Under the pieces are notes generated by a model. The model saw only the letters and a list, made by a program, of their open reading frames with translations, was not told the origin of the DNA and made no database searches. Shown one piece after another: positions 1 to 6,527 of a DNA stretch of 8,696 nucleotides. The position numbers were made by a program, and so were the translations under genes. The DNA comes from Planctomycetaceae bacterium (lineage in GTDB: Bacteria > Planctomycetota > Planctomycetia > Pirellulales > UBA1268): contig CANETO010000059.1 of the NCBI GenBank assembly GCA_947440895.1, forward strand, positions 1 through 8,696, written 5' to 3'. Position 1 is the first letter of the stretch. Each line of letters begins with the position of its first letter.

Positions 1-1
1 C

Positions 2-220
2 ACTCCGGAGATCGCCTGCCTGCCGATCATGGAGCGGGAACGGGTCCACGCCGCCCTGGTCGCCTCGGCGACGCCTGGTTCGATGCGGAGTGCCGATTTC
101 GATTTCCTCGTGGCGCTCGCCAGCCTTGCCTCGGCAGCCTGTTCGGGCCATGCCGAAGCCCCGGCGAGTGACCTCGCCTCGCTGCCGACGGTCGGAATCG
201 ACTCGCTCTCAACCCTGTGA
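2..220 (+). CDS. 3' end of an unrecognised protein gene (5' end outside window)
   Basis: An open frame enters from the left edge and stops at TGA 218-220, giving the last 72 residues of a protein. By hand count 57 of its 72 third codon positions are G or C, as in the real genes of this window. The other plus frame that is open here has weaker third-position bias, and the minus frame reads as an arginine-rich shadow. The tail is rich in Ala, Ser and Leu, and a mildly hydrophobic stretch (DFLVALASLASAAC) lies in its middle. I recognise no family motif, so no function is given. The stop lies 3 bases from the stop of the convergent transporter gene, with no clear terminator between them. Too little is present to tell whether the protein is soluble or membrane-bound. 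Confidence 0.5.
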   Translation, partial: TPEIACLPIMERERVHAALVASATPGSMRSADFDFLVALASLASAACSGHAEAPASDLASLPTVGIDSLSTL

Positions 221-223
221 CAC

Positions 224-1540
224 TCACCCGGCGGGCTTTGATGACTGGCCGCCCAACCGGGGCAGGAGCGTGGCCACGAACGACAGCACCGCGACGGCCG
301 CCACGAAGGGGAGCGTGTGCGCGGCATTGAGCGTGAACAGCATCGAGCCCACGAACGGCCCGAGAATCCGCCCCAGCGAGGCAAACGACTGGTTCACACC
401 CAGCACCTCGCCCTGCCGATCAGGATCGGCGCCCTTTGAGATCAGCGCTGACACCGACGGGTTCACGAAGGCGAACCCGGCCACCGCCAACGCGGCAGCG
501 ACGTAGAAGAGTTTGTCGAGCGGCCACTGATCCCCAAGCGGCCGGCCGTGCACGGCCCAGGCCACGAGCCCGACTCCTCCGAGCCCGAGGATCATGAGCG
601 CGATGCCGGTCGCAAGCAGTCGTGTTTCAGGCAGCCGCTTGGCAAGCGGGCGATAGAGTCCGCCGGCGATCATCAGCATCAGTCCGATGAAGGCGAAGAC
701 GAGGAAGTTGTCGTCGTCGGTCATGCTGAAGGCCGACTCGGTCAGCCGCGCCAGCGTGGCCTCGAAATTGGCAAACGAGAAGATCGTGAGGAAATAGATG
801 AGCACCAGCACCCCGACGTAAGGCATCCGCAGGACGGTCGCCGTCCGCGACAGGCTGGGAAACTCCTTGGCCGATCGGGCACCTGGCCGCCGGGTCTCTT
901 TGAACACGCAGAACGCGAGCACAAAAGCGAGTAACGAGAGCAGCGACGCCAGTGCCCCCACGCCCCACGGTTGCTGCTTGAAAAGCGCCAATCCAAAGTA
1001 GGCAATCAGCGGCCCGAGCGTGAAGCCTGCGCCGAACGCAATCCCGATCAGGGCCATGCCACGGGCCCTGTTCTCCGGGGTGGTGCAGTCGGCGATCACC
1101 GCCGCTGCGGTGCCCACGCTGGCGCCCGCGATGCCCGCGCCGATCCGCGCGAGAAGCATGATGGCCAGCGCCATGGCCGCCTGATCGGCCGGAAACGTCA
1201 CGGCAAACCCATAGAGTGCGTAGAACACGACCGAACCGAGCAGGCTCAACAGCAGCATCGGACGGCGGCCGATCGAATCGGAAATGCGGCCCCAGAGCGG
1301 GCTGAAAATGAACTGCATCAGCGAGAAGACGGAAAACAGCACGCCGATCGTGGCGCCGGCGGCAATCGGCGACAGGCCCAGGGCGTTGAGGTACGGCTCC
1401 GCCTGCCGCGGCATCACCGGCAGCACGATGCCGAACCCGAGCAGGTCGATGAAGACGGTGAGAAAGACGATCAACAGCGCCCCACGTGGGGCGGCCGGAA
1501 CGGGAGTGGATCCCGAGGGAGTCGGCGACGAAGCAGTCAT
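224..1540 (-). CDS. MFS transporter, DHA1 / TetA-like drug-efflux type
   Basis: This 438-residue protein should be a 12-helix inner-membrane antiporter of the major facilitator superfamily. After a polar Ser/Pro-rich start, helix 1 (about 21-43) contains D32-LLGFGIVLPV, the DxxGxGxxxPxxP pattern of the DHA1/tetracycline group. The loop between helices 2 and 3 has motif A as GRISDSIGRR (84-93). Helices 4 and 5 carry RIGAGIAGAS (132-141) and ADCTTPENRARGMALIGIAFG followed by GP at 176-177, also typical of TetA-like pumps. A central hydrophilic segment (KETRRPGARSAKEF) separates the two six-helix halves. Length is normal for the family. The gene is divergent from xseA across 56 bases, and no clear Shine-Dalgarno precedes its ATG. 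The substrate cannot be read from sequence; tetracycline resistance should not be assumed. Confidence 0.93.
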   Translation of the reverse strand: MTASSPTPSGSTPVPAAPRGALLIVFLTVFIDLLGFGIVLPVMPRQAEPYLNALGLSPIAAGATIGVLFSVFSLMQFIFSPLWGRISDSIGRRPMLLLSLLGSVVFYALYGFAVTFPADQAAMALAIMLLARIGAGIAGASVGTAAAVIADCTTPENRARGMALIGIAFGAGFTLGPLIAYFGLALFKQQPWGVGALASLLSLLAFVLAFCVFKETRRPGARSAKEFPSLSRTATVLRMPYVGVLVLIYFLTIFSFANFEATLARLTESAFSMTDDDNFLVFAFIGLMLMIAGGLYRPLAKRLPETRLLATGIALMILGLGGVGLVAWAVHGRPLGDQWPLDKLFYVAAALAVAGFAFVNPSVSALISKGADPDRQGEVLGVNQSFASLGRILGPFVGSMLFTLNAAHTLPFVAAVAVLSFVATLLPRLGGQSSKPAG

Positions 1541-1569
1541 GCGTAGTCCAGAGGGATGGGGATGACGGC

Positions 1570-1585
1570 GTACCCCGGCTGGTAC
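1570..1585. promoter_or_regulatory. Short dyad in the divergent MFS/xseA gap, possible operator
   Basis: GTACC (1570-1574) and its exact reverse complement GGTAC (1581-1585) are separated by 6 bases, so the half-site centres are 11 bp apart, about one helical turn. The right arm overlaps the proposed -10 element of xseA, where a bound protein could block transcription. Five-bp arms can arise by chance, so function is speculative. Confidence 0.3.
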
Positions 1586-1588
1586 ACT
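1580..1588 (+). promoter_or_regulatory. Extended -10 promoter element for xseA, implying a leaderless mRNA
   Basis: TGGTACACT matches the extended -10 pattern TGnTAnnnT. A weak -35 (ATGACG, 1562-1567) lies at a short 15-bp spacing. Transcription would start about 7 bases after the box, at about 1595-1597, which is the xseA start codon itself. No Shine-Dalgarno precedes that ATG, which fits a leaderless or nearly leaderless transcript. Confidence 0.45.
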
Positions 1589-1596
1589 GGGTTGCG

Positions 1597-2892
1597 ATGG
1601 ACGACAGCCAGGTTTCCGACCGTCGCAGCCCGCCGCAGAACGCCCTGAGCGTGTCGGAGGTCACGTCGCGCGTCAAGGAGCACCTTGAGTCGCGGTTCTC
1701 CGACGTATGGATCACGGGCGAGATCAGCAACCTCGTGCGGGCCACGTCCGGCCACATCTATCTCTCGCTCAAGGACGAAACGGCCCTGCTCCGCGCCGTT
1801 GTCTGGCGGGGCACGCTGCCACAGCTGGCCATCGAGCCCGTGGACGGCCTGCAGGTGATCTGCCACGGCCGGATCGAACTCTATCCGCCACGCGGCACCT
1901 ACCAGCTGACCATCGATCGGCTCCATGCCGTGGGCACCGGGAGCCTCGAGGCGCGGCTCAAGAAACTCCATGCCGCACTCGAACGCGAGGGCATCTTCGC
2001 CCCGGGCCGCAAGCGACCGATCCCGCTGTTCCCGCGACGGATTGCGGTGGTCACCAGTCCCACAGGGGCTGCCATCGCCGACTTTCTGACCACGCTCTTC
2101 TCGCGGTGGCGGTGTGCCGAGGTGATCGTCGTGCCATCGCGGGTGCAGGGCGCCGGAGCAGCGGACGAACTGGCGGCGGCGCTCGCACACGCCGCTCGAC
2201 TCGTGCCGGCGGTCGACGTGATCGCGCTGGTCCGAGGCGGTGGCAGCCTCGAAGACCTCTGGAGCTTCAACGAGGAGCCGCTCGTACGGGCGATCTTCGC
2301 CTCGCCGATCCCGGTCGTGTCGGGAGTGGGCCACGAGATCGATGTCACGCTGGCCGACCTCGCCGCAGACCTCCGCGCGCTGACGCCAACCGATGCCGCG
2401 GTTCGCATCGCCCCTGACGGCCCGCAGGTGGCCGCCACGCTCGACATGCTGGGCACGCGACTGCAGACTGGTCTCAGGCGCCGCATCGACATGGCCCGCG
2501 ACCGCATCGGCCACGTCGCCCGATCGCGGATCTTCGCCGATCCCGACCGGCTCATCCGCGACCGTGCCGCCGCAGTCGAGCAACAGGCAGCGCGGCTGCA
2601 GCGGCTGATCGCCTCTGCGGTCGATCGCGGCCGCGAACGGCTCGCTGCAGCGGCTGCCCGCCTCGAGGCAGGCAGCCCGCTGAAGCTGCTGGCCCGCGGC
2701 TGGTCGGTGACATGGCTGGATACCGATGCAACCGGGTCTGAAGCCATGGCAAACCCAACTCCGATGTCTCTGCCGGCGATGCTGAAATCGGTGTCTGGAG
2801 TGACGCCCGGAGCATCGCTCGTCACGCAACTGTCTGATGGAAAAATCTGGAGCCGTGTGGAAAGGATCTCGATCGATGACCGCCAACCCTGA
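1597..2892 (+). CDS. xseA: Exodeoxyribonuclease VII large subunit
   Basis: This is the catalytic large subunit of exonuclease VII, which degrades single-stranded DNA from both ends to acid-soluble oligonucleotides and acts in the cytoplasm with several XseB copies. From ATG 1597 it has 431 residues (E. coli XseA has 456). The N-terminal OB-fold domain (about 16-118) contains VWITGEISN and GHIYLSLKDE. The nuclease domain follows, with KRPIPLFPRRIAVVTSPTGAA, then RGGGSLEDLWSFNEE starting at R213, and VSGVGHEIDVTLADLAADLRA with H246; all are family signatures. A helical Arg/Ala-rich segment and the C-terminal SPLKLLARGWSV block complete it. The start was chosen because family homology begins a few residues later (ALSVSEV) and the upstream in-frame residues overlap the divergent gene. 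The 3' end overlaps xseB by 17 bases. Confidence 0.96.
   Translation: MDDSQVSDRRSPPQNALSVSEVTSRVKEHLESRFSDVWITGEISNLVRATSGHIYLSLKDETALLRAVVWRGTLPQLAIEPVDGLQVICHGRIELYPPRGTYQLTIDRLHAVGTGSLEARLKKLHAALEREGIFAPGRKRPIPLFPRRIAVVTSPTGAAIADFLTTLFSRWRCAEVIVVPSRVQGAGAADELAAALAHAARLVPAVDVIALVRGGGSLEDLWSFNEEPLVRAIFASPIPVVSGVGHEIDVTLADLAADLRALTPTDAAVRIAPDGPQVAATLDMLGTRLQTGLRRRIDMARDRIGHVARSRIFADPDRLIRDRAAAVEQQAARLQRLIASAVDRGRERLAAAAARLEAGSPLKLLARGWSVTWLDTDATGSEAMANPTPMSLPAMLKSVSGVTPGASLVTQLSDGKIWSRVERISIDDRQP
2861..2866 (+). promoter_or_regulatory. Shine-Dalgarno site of xseB, inside xseA
   Basis: AAAGGA ends 9 bases before ATG 2876. It supports this ATG over the in-frame ATG at 2837, which would add 13 residues outside the family core. 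It lies within the last codons of xseA, so ribosomes finishing xseA pass over it. Confidence 0.6.
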
Positions 2893-3316
2893 ACGTTCCG
2901 CAGCCGACGAGGCCGCAAACCCAACCCATCCTGCCCGACCGGCAGACGTGCCGTTCGAGACATCCCTGACCGAGCTGAATGAACTCGTGAATCGGCTGGA
3001 ATCGGGGGCGCTCGGGCTTTCCGACTCGATCGGTGCCTATGAGCGGGGCGTCACGATCCTGCGACACCTGCACGAACAGTTGGCCGATGTCGAGGAACGC
3101 GTGCGCATGCTCGTGCGAATCGACGATCAGGGCCGGCCAATCCTGAGCGATATCGACGCGGAGTCAGCCGGAACGGCGACGCCCGCGGCCACGCAGACGG
3201 GCCGAGCAGAGGCCTCCGAGGGGGGTACCAGTGGCCGCCGCGTATCACGTTCCGTATCACGGACAAGCCGGCCGAAGCGTCTGCCAGGGATGGACGATGC
3301 CGGCGAAGAAGTCTAG
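2876..3316 (+). CDS. xseB: Exodeoxyribonuclease VII small subunit
   Basis: XseB is the small non-catalytic subunit of exonuclease VII; several copies bind the long helices of XseA. The protein has 146 residues, against about 80 in E. coli. The family core lies at about 27-80: FETSLTELNELVNRLESG, then LGLSDSIGAYERGV and a helix ending ADVEERVRMLV. It is flanked by a polar Ala/Pro-rich N-terminus and a tail of about 65 residues rich in Ser, Arg, Thr and Gly, predicted disordered and basic, which includes the repeat VSRSVSRT. The gene overlaps xseA by 17 bases and has its own Shine-Dalgarno, so translation is probably coupled, as expected for a complex needing excess small subunit. The tail could contact DNA, but that is a guess. 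Confidence 0.93.
   Translation: MTANPERSAADEAANPTHPARPADVPFETSLTELNELVNRLESGALGLSDSIGAYERGVTILRHLHEQLADVEERVRMLVRIDDQGRPILSDIDAESAGTATPAATQTGRAEASEGGTSGRRVSRSVSRTSRPKRLPGMDDAGEEV
3241..3264 (+). repeat. 12-bp tandem repeat in the xseB tail
   Basis: CGTATCACGTTC is followed directly by CGTATCACGGAC (10 of 12 bases identical). The repeat is in frame and encodes VSRS-VSRT-like units in the disordered C-terminal extension of XseB. It looks like a small local duplication. Confidence 0.7.
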
Positions 3317-3319
3317 AAT
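3291..3319 (+). promoter_or_regulatory. Candidate sigma70-type promoter for ispA
   Basis: TGGACG (3291-3296, 4 of 6 to TTGACA) and TAGAAT (3314-3319, 5 of 6 to TATAAT) are spaced by 17 bp. The -10 box contains the xseB stop codon TAG. Transcription would begin near 3326, about 115 bases before the ispA ATG. The gap between xseB and ispA (125 bases) is wide enough for an internal promoter. Pattern match only. Confidence 0.4.
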
Positions 3320-3441
3320 TCCGCACGCTGCGGCGGGGTCGACAGCTGCGAAATGATCCCGGGCAGAGTGGCATTGTGCGTCCTGCCCGACAGCGGCAGC
3401 CACCGTTGCCGACGACGCCACGACGCCATGAGCGGGATGCC

Positions 3442-4410
3442 ATGATCGGATTGAGCGATGCTCCGCATCTCGACACGGCGGTGATGCATTCCCTGGAAAG
3501 GGTTCGCACGTTCATCGATGCACGCCTCGATGCTGCGGTCGTGCTGTCACCCGAAGCGTCGCCGCGGCTCGTGGACTCGATGCGGTATGCCCTGCTCGCA
3601 CCGGGCAAGCGTCTGAGACCGGCACTGGTGCTCTGGGCAGCCTCCGCCTGTGCGAGCGATGCGGCGGCGGACCGGTCCCGCGAGCAGGCATGGGCGTTGG
3701 CCGCCCCCGCGGCGTTGGCCGTGGAGATGATCCATGCCTATTCACTCGTTCATGACGATCTGCCCGCCATGGACGACGACGATCTCCGACGGGGCCGGCC
3801 CACCTGCCACCGCCAGTTCGACGAGGCAACCGCCATCCTCTGCGGCGATGCGCTTCAGTGCTTCGCCTTTGAAACACTGGCGCAGGGCATGCCGGCTGCA
3901 ACGGCAGCCCGGGGCTGCCTCGTGCTGGCCCGCGCCTCCGGAAAGGAATCGCTCGTGGGCGGACAAGCCGACGATCTGGCAGCGGAACGCGGCTGGGTGA
4001 GCGACATGACGACCGCCCCGGCCTCCGAACAGGTAGCGTGGCTCGAACGCATCCACCGTCGAAAAACGGGGGCCCTGTTCAGTGCTGCGCTCGAACTGGG
4101 CGGCCTGGCGGTCGCGGCTGGGCCACATCAGCTCGCCATGCTTGCCGCCTATGGGAAAGCCTTCGGGCTGGCGTTCCAGATCGCGGACGACATCCTCGAC
4201 GCCGAGGGCACGGAGGCCGCGGTCGGCAAGCGTGTCGGCAAGGATGTGGAGCGAGGCAAGCTCACTTTCCCCTCCGTCATCGGCCTGGAGGCGAGCCGCG
4301 AGCGGGCTGCGGCCCTGGCACGGGAGGCGGCTGAGGCGGTGGCCGGCATGGGACCGGCGGCCGACGACCTCGCCCGATTGGCCCTCTGGATTGTTCACCG
4401 GAATCATTGA
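3442..4410 (+). CDS. ispA: Polyprenyl synthase, probably farnesyl diphosphate synthase
   Basis: The enzyme joins isopentenyl diphosphate to allylic diphosphates to make farnesyl diphosphate, in the cytoplasm. The protein has 322 residues (E. coli IspA 299). All key motifs are present: PGKRLRP (54-60), the first Asp-rich motif DDLPAMD (105-111) followed by DDDLRRGRPTCH, the second Asp-rich motif DDILD (249-253), the substrate-binding GKLTFP, and a C-terminal LALWIVHRNH block. Tyr100, five residues before the first Asp motif, is the position of the chain-length-limiting Tyr of bacterial type II FPP synthases, which argues for a C15 product; this is inference. ATG 3442 was preferred; an in-frame GTG at 3376 would add 22 Arg/Pro-rich residues with no family likeness, and ATG 3484 is a shorter alternative. 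The Shine-Dalgarno is weak. The gene lies in the same xseB-ispA-dxs order as in E. coli. Confidence 0.95.
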   Translation: MIGLSDAPHLDTAVMHSLERVRTFIDARLDAAVVLSPEASPRLVDSMRYALLAPGKRLRPALVLWAASACASDAAADRSREQAWALAAPAALAVEMIHAYSLVHDDLPAMDDDDLRRGRPTCHRQFDEATAILCGDALQCFAFETLAQGMPAATAARGCLVLARASGKESLVGGQADDLAAERGWVSDMTTAPASEQVAWLERIHRRKTGALFSAALELGGLAVAAGPHQLAMLAAYGKAFGLAFQIADDILDAEGTEAAVGKRVGKDVERGKLTFPSVIGLEASRERAAALAREAAEAVAGMGPAADDLARLALWIVHRNH

Positions 4411-4415
4411 AGGAA

Positions 4416-4447
4416 CTGCTGACGCGACTGCCTGGCCGCGTCAGCGG
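4416..4447 (+). promoter_or_regulatory. 11-bp hairpin between ispA and dxs
   Basis: A stem forms between CTGCTGACGCG (4416-4426) and CGCGTCAGCGG (4437-4447), with one G-U pair and a 10-base loop. The inner nine pairs are perfect. It begins 5 bases after the ispA stop. The sequence after it is AT-rich (ATATAACACGTTT) but has no true U-run, so it is a weak terminator candidate. It could equally be an mRNA 3'-end stabiliser, or a DNA operator just upstream of the TATAAC box. The structure is clear; the role is not. Confidence 0.55.
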
Positions 4448-4448
4448 A

Positions 4449-4454
4449 TATAAC
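4449..4454 (+). promoter_or_regulatory. Candidate -10 box for dxs
   Basis: TATAAC matches TATAAT at 5 of 6 positions in an otherwise GC-rich stretch. No good -35 hexamer sits at 16-18 bp; that region is taken by the hairpin's loop and right arm, so activity may depend on an activator. Transcription would start near 4461, giving a leader of about 67 bases before dxs. Confidence 0.4.
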
Positions 4455-4467
4455 ACGTTTGCCAGGA

Positions 4468-4515
4468 ATCACCCGCACGCTCGATCACCCCCACGCTTCA
4501 TCACCCGCACCAGAG
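4468..4515 (+). repeat. Three tandem 16-bp repeats in the dxs leader
   Basis: The units are ATCACCCGCACGCTCG (4468-4483), ATCACCCCCACGCTTC (4484-4499) and ATCACCCGCACCAGAG (4500-4515). Units 1 and 2 share 13 of 16 bases, and units 1 and 3 share 12 of 16, including the first 11. They are contiguous and their end runs into the dxs Shine-Dalgarno. They may bind a regulator on DNA or RNA, or be a neutral local duplication. Confidence 0.7.
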
Positions 4516-4517
4516 GA
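4512..4517 (+). promoter_or_regulatory. Shine-Dalgarno site of dxs
   Basis: AGAGGA ends 10 bases before ATG 4528, one of the better ribosome sites in the window. It decides the start against the in-frame TTG at 4459 and ATG 4567. Its first four bases are the end of the third 16-bp leader repeat. Confidence 0.55.
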
Positions 4518-4527
4518 CGGGAACAGG

Positions 4528-6450
4528 ATGTTCCCCAGAGCCATGTCCCCGATTCTTCCCTCCATCATGTCACCCCACGATCTCCAGGGGCTCACGCCTG
4601 AGCAACTCGAGCAGCTTGCCGCCGAGATGCGCAAGGCGCTGTGCGAGGTCGCGACCAGCCGGACAGCTCACTTTGCCTCCAATCTGGGCGTTGTGGAACT
4701 CTGCCTGGCACTGCACAAGGTGTTTGACTTCAGCCGCGACCGGCTCATCTGGGATACAGGCCACCAGATCTACCCCCACAAGTTGATCACCGGCCGCTTC
4801 GGCCGCTTCGGCACGATCCGCACCAAGGGCGGCCTGATGGGCTACCCGAACCCCGACGAGAGTCCGTACGACCTGTTCATGACGGGGCATGCCGGCTCGA
4901 GCGTCTCGACCGCCCTTGGGCTGGCCAGCGGAGACGACCTTTGTGGACGCAGCGACCGCCGCGCGGTGGCCGTGATCGGCGACGGGGCTCTGCCCTCGGG
5001 CATCGTCTTTGAGGCCCTCAACAACGCCGGTTTTCTTAAAAAACGGCTGATCGTCATCCTCAACGACAACCGGATGTCGATATGCCCGCGGGTTGGCGCC
5101 CTCGCCGAATATCTCGACGTGATCCGCACCAACCCCTGGTACCGCGGCCTCCGCAATCAGGCATCGGGCCTGATCAAGGGCATGCCGATGGTGGGCGAGT
5201 CGATGGGGCGGATGATCATCAACGTGAAGGACTCGCTGAAAGCCACCATCCACGGCGGCATGCTGTTCGAGTCGATGGGTGTGCGGTATTTCGGCCCGGT
5301 CGAGGGGCACTCGCTGCCGAACCTGATCCGGTATCTGGAACTCGTCAAGGACGAAGAGGGGCCGATCCTGCTGCACGTGCTCACGGAGAAGGGGCACGGC
5401 TTCAAGCCGGCCGAGGAAGATCCCGTATTCTTCCATACGCCGGCACCGTTCGAGTGCGACGACGATGACTGTATTGTCTCCATCAAGAAATCGTCGGCCC
5501 GCGCCTACACCGACACTGCCAGCGCCGCCATCGGCGAGTGCATGCGTCGCGACCCGCGGGTGACCGTGCTCACCGCCGCGATGTGCCAGGGCAACAAACT
5601 CGAGCCGGTCCGCGAGGAGTTTCCCACCCGGTTCTTCGACGTCGGCATCTGCGAGTCGCACGCCGTCGCGTTCGCCGCAGGTCAGGCGAAGGTGGGCTGC
5701 CGGCCGATCGTCGACATCTACAGCACCTTCCTGCAGCGGTCGTTCGACCAGATCTTCCAGGAGGTCTGCCTGCAGAACCTGCCGGTGATCTTCATGCTCG
5801 ACCGGGCGGGCCTCACCGGCCCCGACGGCCCCACGCACCACGGTGCCTTCGACCTCGGCTATCTGCGACTCTTCCCCAACCTCGCGGTGCTGGCCCCCGG
5901 CGACGAGTACGACCTCACCGCCATGCTCGACTGGGCCCTCACGCAGAATGGGCCGGTGGCGATCCGATACCCCAAGGCGGTGGTCGAACGCCACGCCGGC
6001 GACCGCAAGCCGATTGAAATGGGCCGGGCCGAGATGCTCGTCGCTGGTCACGACGGGCTGATCCTTGCCTGCGGCACGCTGCTGGGCGGCGCCCTTGAGG
6101 CGGCGGCACGACTCCGCAGCGAGGGGCTCGACGTGGGCGTGGTCAATGCCCGATTCGTGAAGCCGCTCGATTCCCGCCTGCCCGAGTGGATCGAAGCCGC
6201 CCCCTGGGTGGTGACCGTTGAGGAGAATGCGCTCCAGACGGGCTTCGGCAGTGCGGTGCTTGAGGCCGTGAATGATGCTGGCGTTCAGGCTGGACCGATC
6301 CGGCGTCTGGGGCTGCCCGACCGGTTTGTGGAGCATGGCGAGCGCGGTGAACTGCTGGCCGATCTTGGTCTCGATACTGCCGGCATCGAGGCTGCCTGTC
6401 GGGTCTTGTCGGGCCGGTCGCCTGTGGACGCAGCCGCCACGCACAGGTAA
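4528..6450 (+). CDS. dxs: 1-deoxy-D-xylulose-5-phosphate synthase, planctomycete-like variant
   Basis: Dxs condenses pyruvate with glyceraldehyde 3-phosphate using thiamine diphosphate, the first step of the MEP isoprenoid pathway. The protein has 640 residues from ATG 4528 (E. coli 620). The N-terminal TPP domain has H48 (TAHFASNLG), IWDTGHQIYPHK with H79, GHAGSS (120-125), and the TPP/Mg motif from GDG 151-153 to NDN 179-181. The middle domain has the catalytic Glu as E376 (CESHAV), YSTFLQR, GPDGPTHHGAFD with H437, and IRYPKA with R480. The C-terminal transketolase-like domain has RFVKPLD and VTVEENALQTGFGS. Canonical Dxs reads GHSSTS and AEQHAV at two of these sites, so the variant differs around the cofactor while keeping the catalytic His and Glu. 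ATG 4543 is a possible alternative start; 4567 would cut into the conserved N-terminus. Confidence 0.95.
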   Translation: MFPRAMSPILPSIMSPHDLQGLTPEQLEQLAAEMRKALCEVATSRTAHFASNLGVVELCLALHKVFDFSRDRLIWDTGHQIYPHKLITGRFGRFGTIRTKGGLMGYPNPDESPYDLFMTGHAGSSVSTALGLASGDDLCGRSDRRAVAVIGDGALPSGIVFEALNNAGFLKKRLIVILNDNRMSICPRVGALAEYLDVIRTNPWYRGLRNQASGLIKGMPMVGESMGRMIINVKDSLKATIHGGMLFESMGVRYFGPVEGHSLPNLIRYLELVKDEEGPILLHVLTEKGHGFKPAEEDPVFFHTPAPFECDDDDCIVSIKKSSARAYTDTASAAIGECMRRDPRVTVLTAAMCQGNKLEPVREEFPTRFFDVGICESHAVAFAAGQAKVGCRPIVDIYSTFLQRSFDQIFQEVCLQNLPVIFMLDRAGLTGPDGPTHHGAFDLGYLRLFPNLAVLAPGDEYDLTAMLDWALTQNGPVAIRYPKAVVERHAGDRKPIEMGRAEMLVAGHDGLILACGTLLGGALEAAARLRSEGLDVGVVNARFVKPLDSRLPEWIEAAPWVVTVEENALQTGFGSAVLEAVNDAGVQAGPIRRLGLPDRFVEHGERGELLADLGLDTAGIEAACRVLSGRSPVDAAATHR

Positions 6451-6470
6451 TGCTGTGTGGGCCAGTTGCA

Positions 6471-6487
6471 TGCCAGCCCCCCTGGCA
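6471..6487 (+). other. Intercistronic hairpin between dxs and nadK
   Basis: TGCCAG (6471-6476) pairs perfectly with CTGGCA (6482-6487) around a five-C loop, starting 21 bases after the dxs stop. No U-run follows, so it is not a classic terminator. It lies in the gap before the proposed nadK start and may affect readthrough or mRNA stability; six pairs are modest evidence. Confidence 0.4.
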
Positions 6488-6527
6488 GCAGCGGGCCACG
6501 CCCCCTTCCCGGATGGCACCAGTCGCC

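Noticed and set aside
627..1757. Second long minus-strand frame overlapping the MFS gene
   Set aside because: It is a shifted frame of the transporter gene, Arg/Ala/Gly-rich and lacking membrane helices.
1537..2886. Open frame of 449 codons on the minus strand opposite xseA
   Set aside because: It is a shadow of xseA, which has all expected motifs; the composition is skewed to Arg and Asp with no recognisable domain.
3376..3441. GTG start for ispA with a 22-residue extension
   Set aside because: The extension is Arg/Pro-rich, unlike any IspA N-terminus, and the family alignment begins after ATG 3442.
4468..4515. CRISPR-like array
   Set aside because: The units are 16 bp, contiguous and without spacers, and no cas genes are present.
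4459..4527. TTG start for dxs
   Set aside because: It is a rare start codon with no ribosome site and would translate the tandem repeats; ATG 4528 has a good Shine-Dalgarno.
5038..5043. Run of six A in dxs as a possible frameshift site
   Set aside because: It reads CTT AAA AAA CGG in frame without a full slippery heptamer, and Dxs homology continues unbroken through it.
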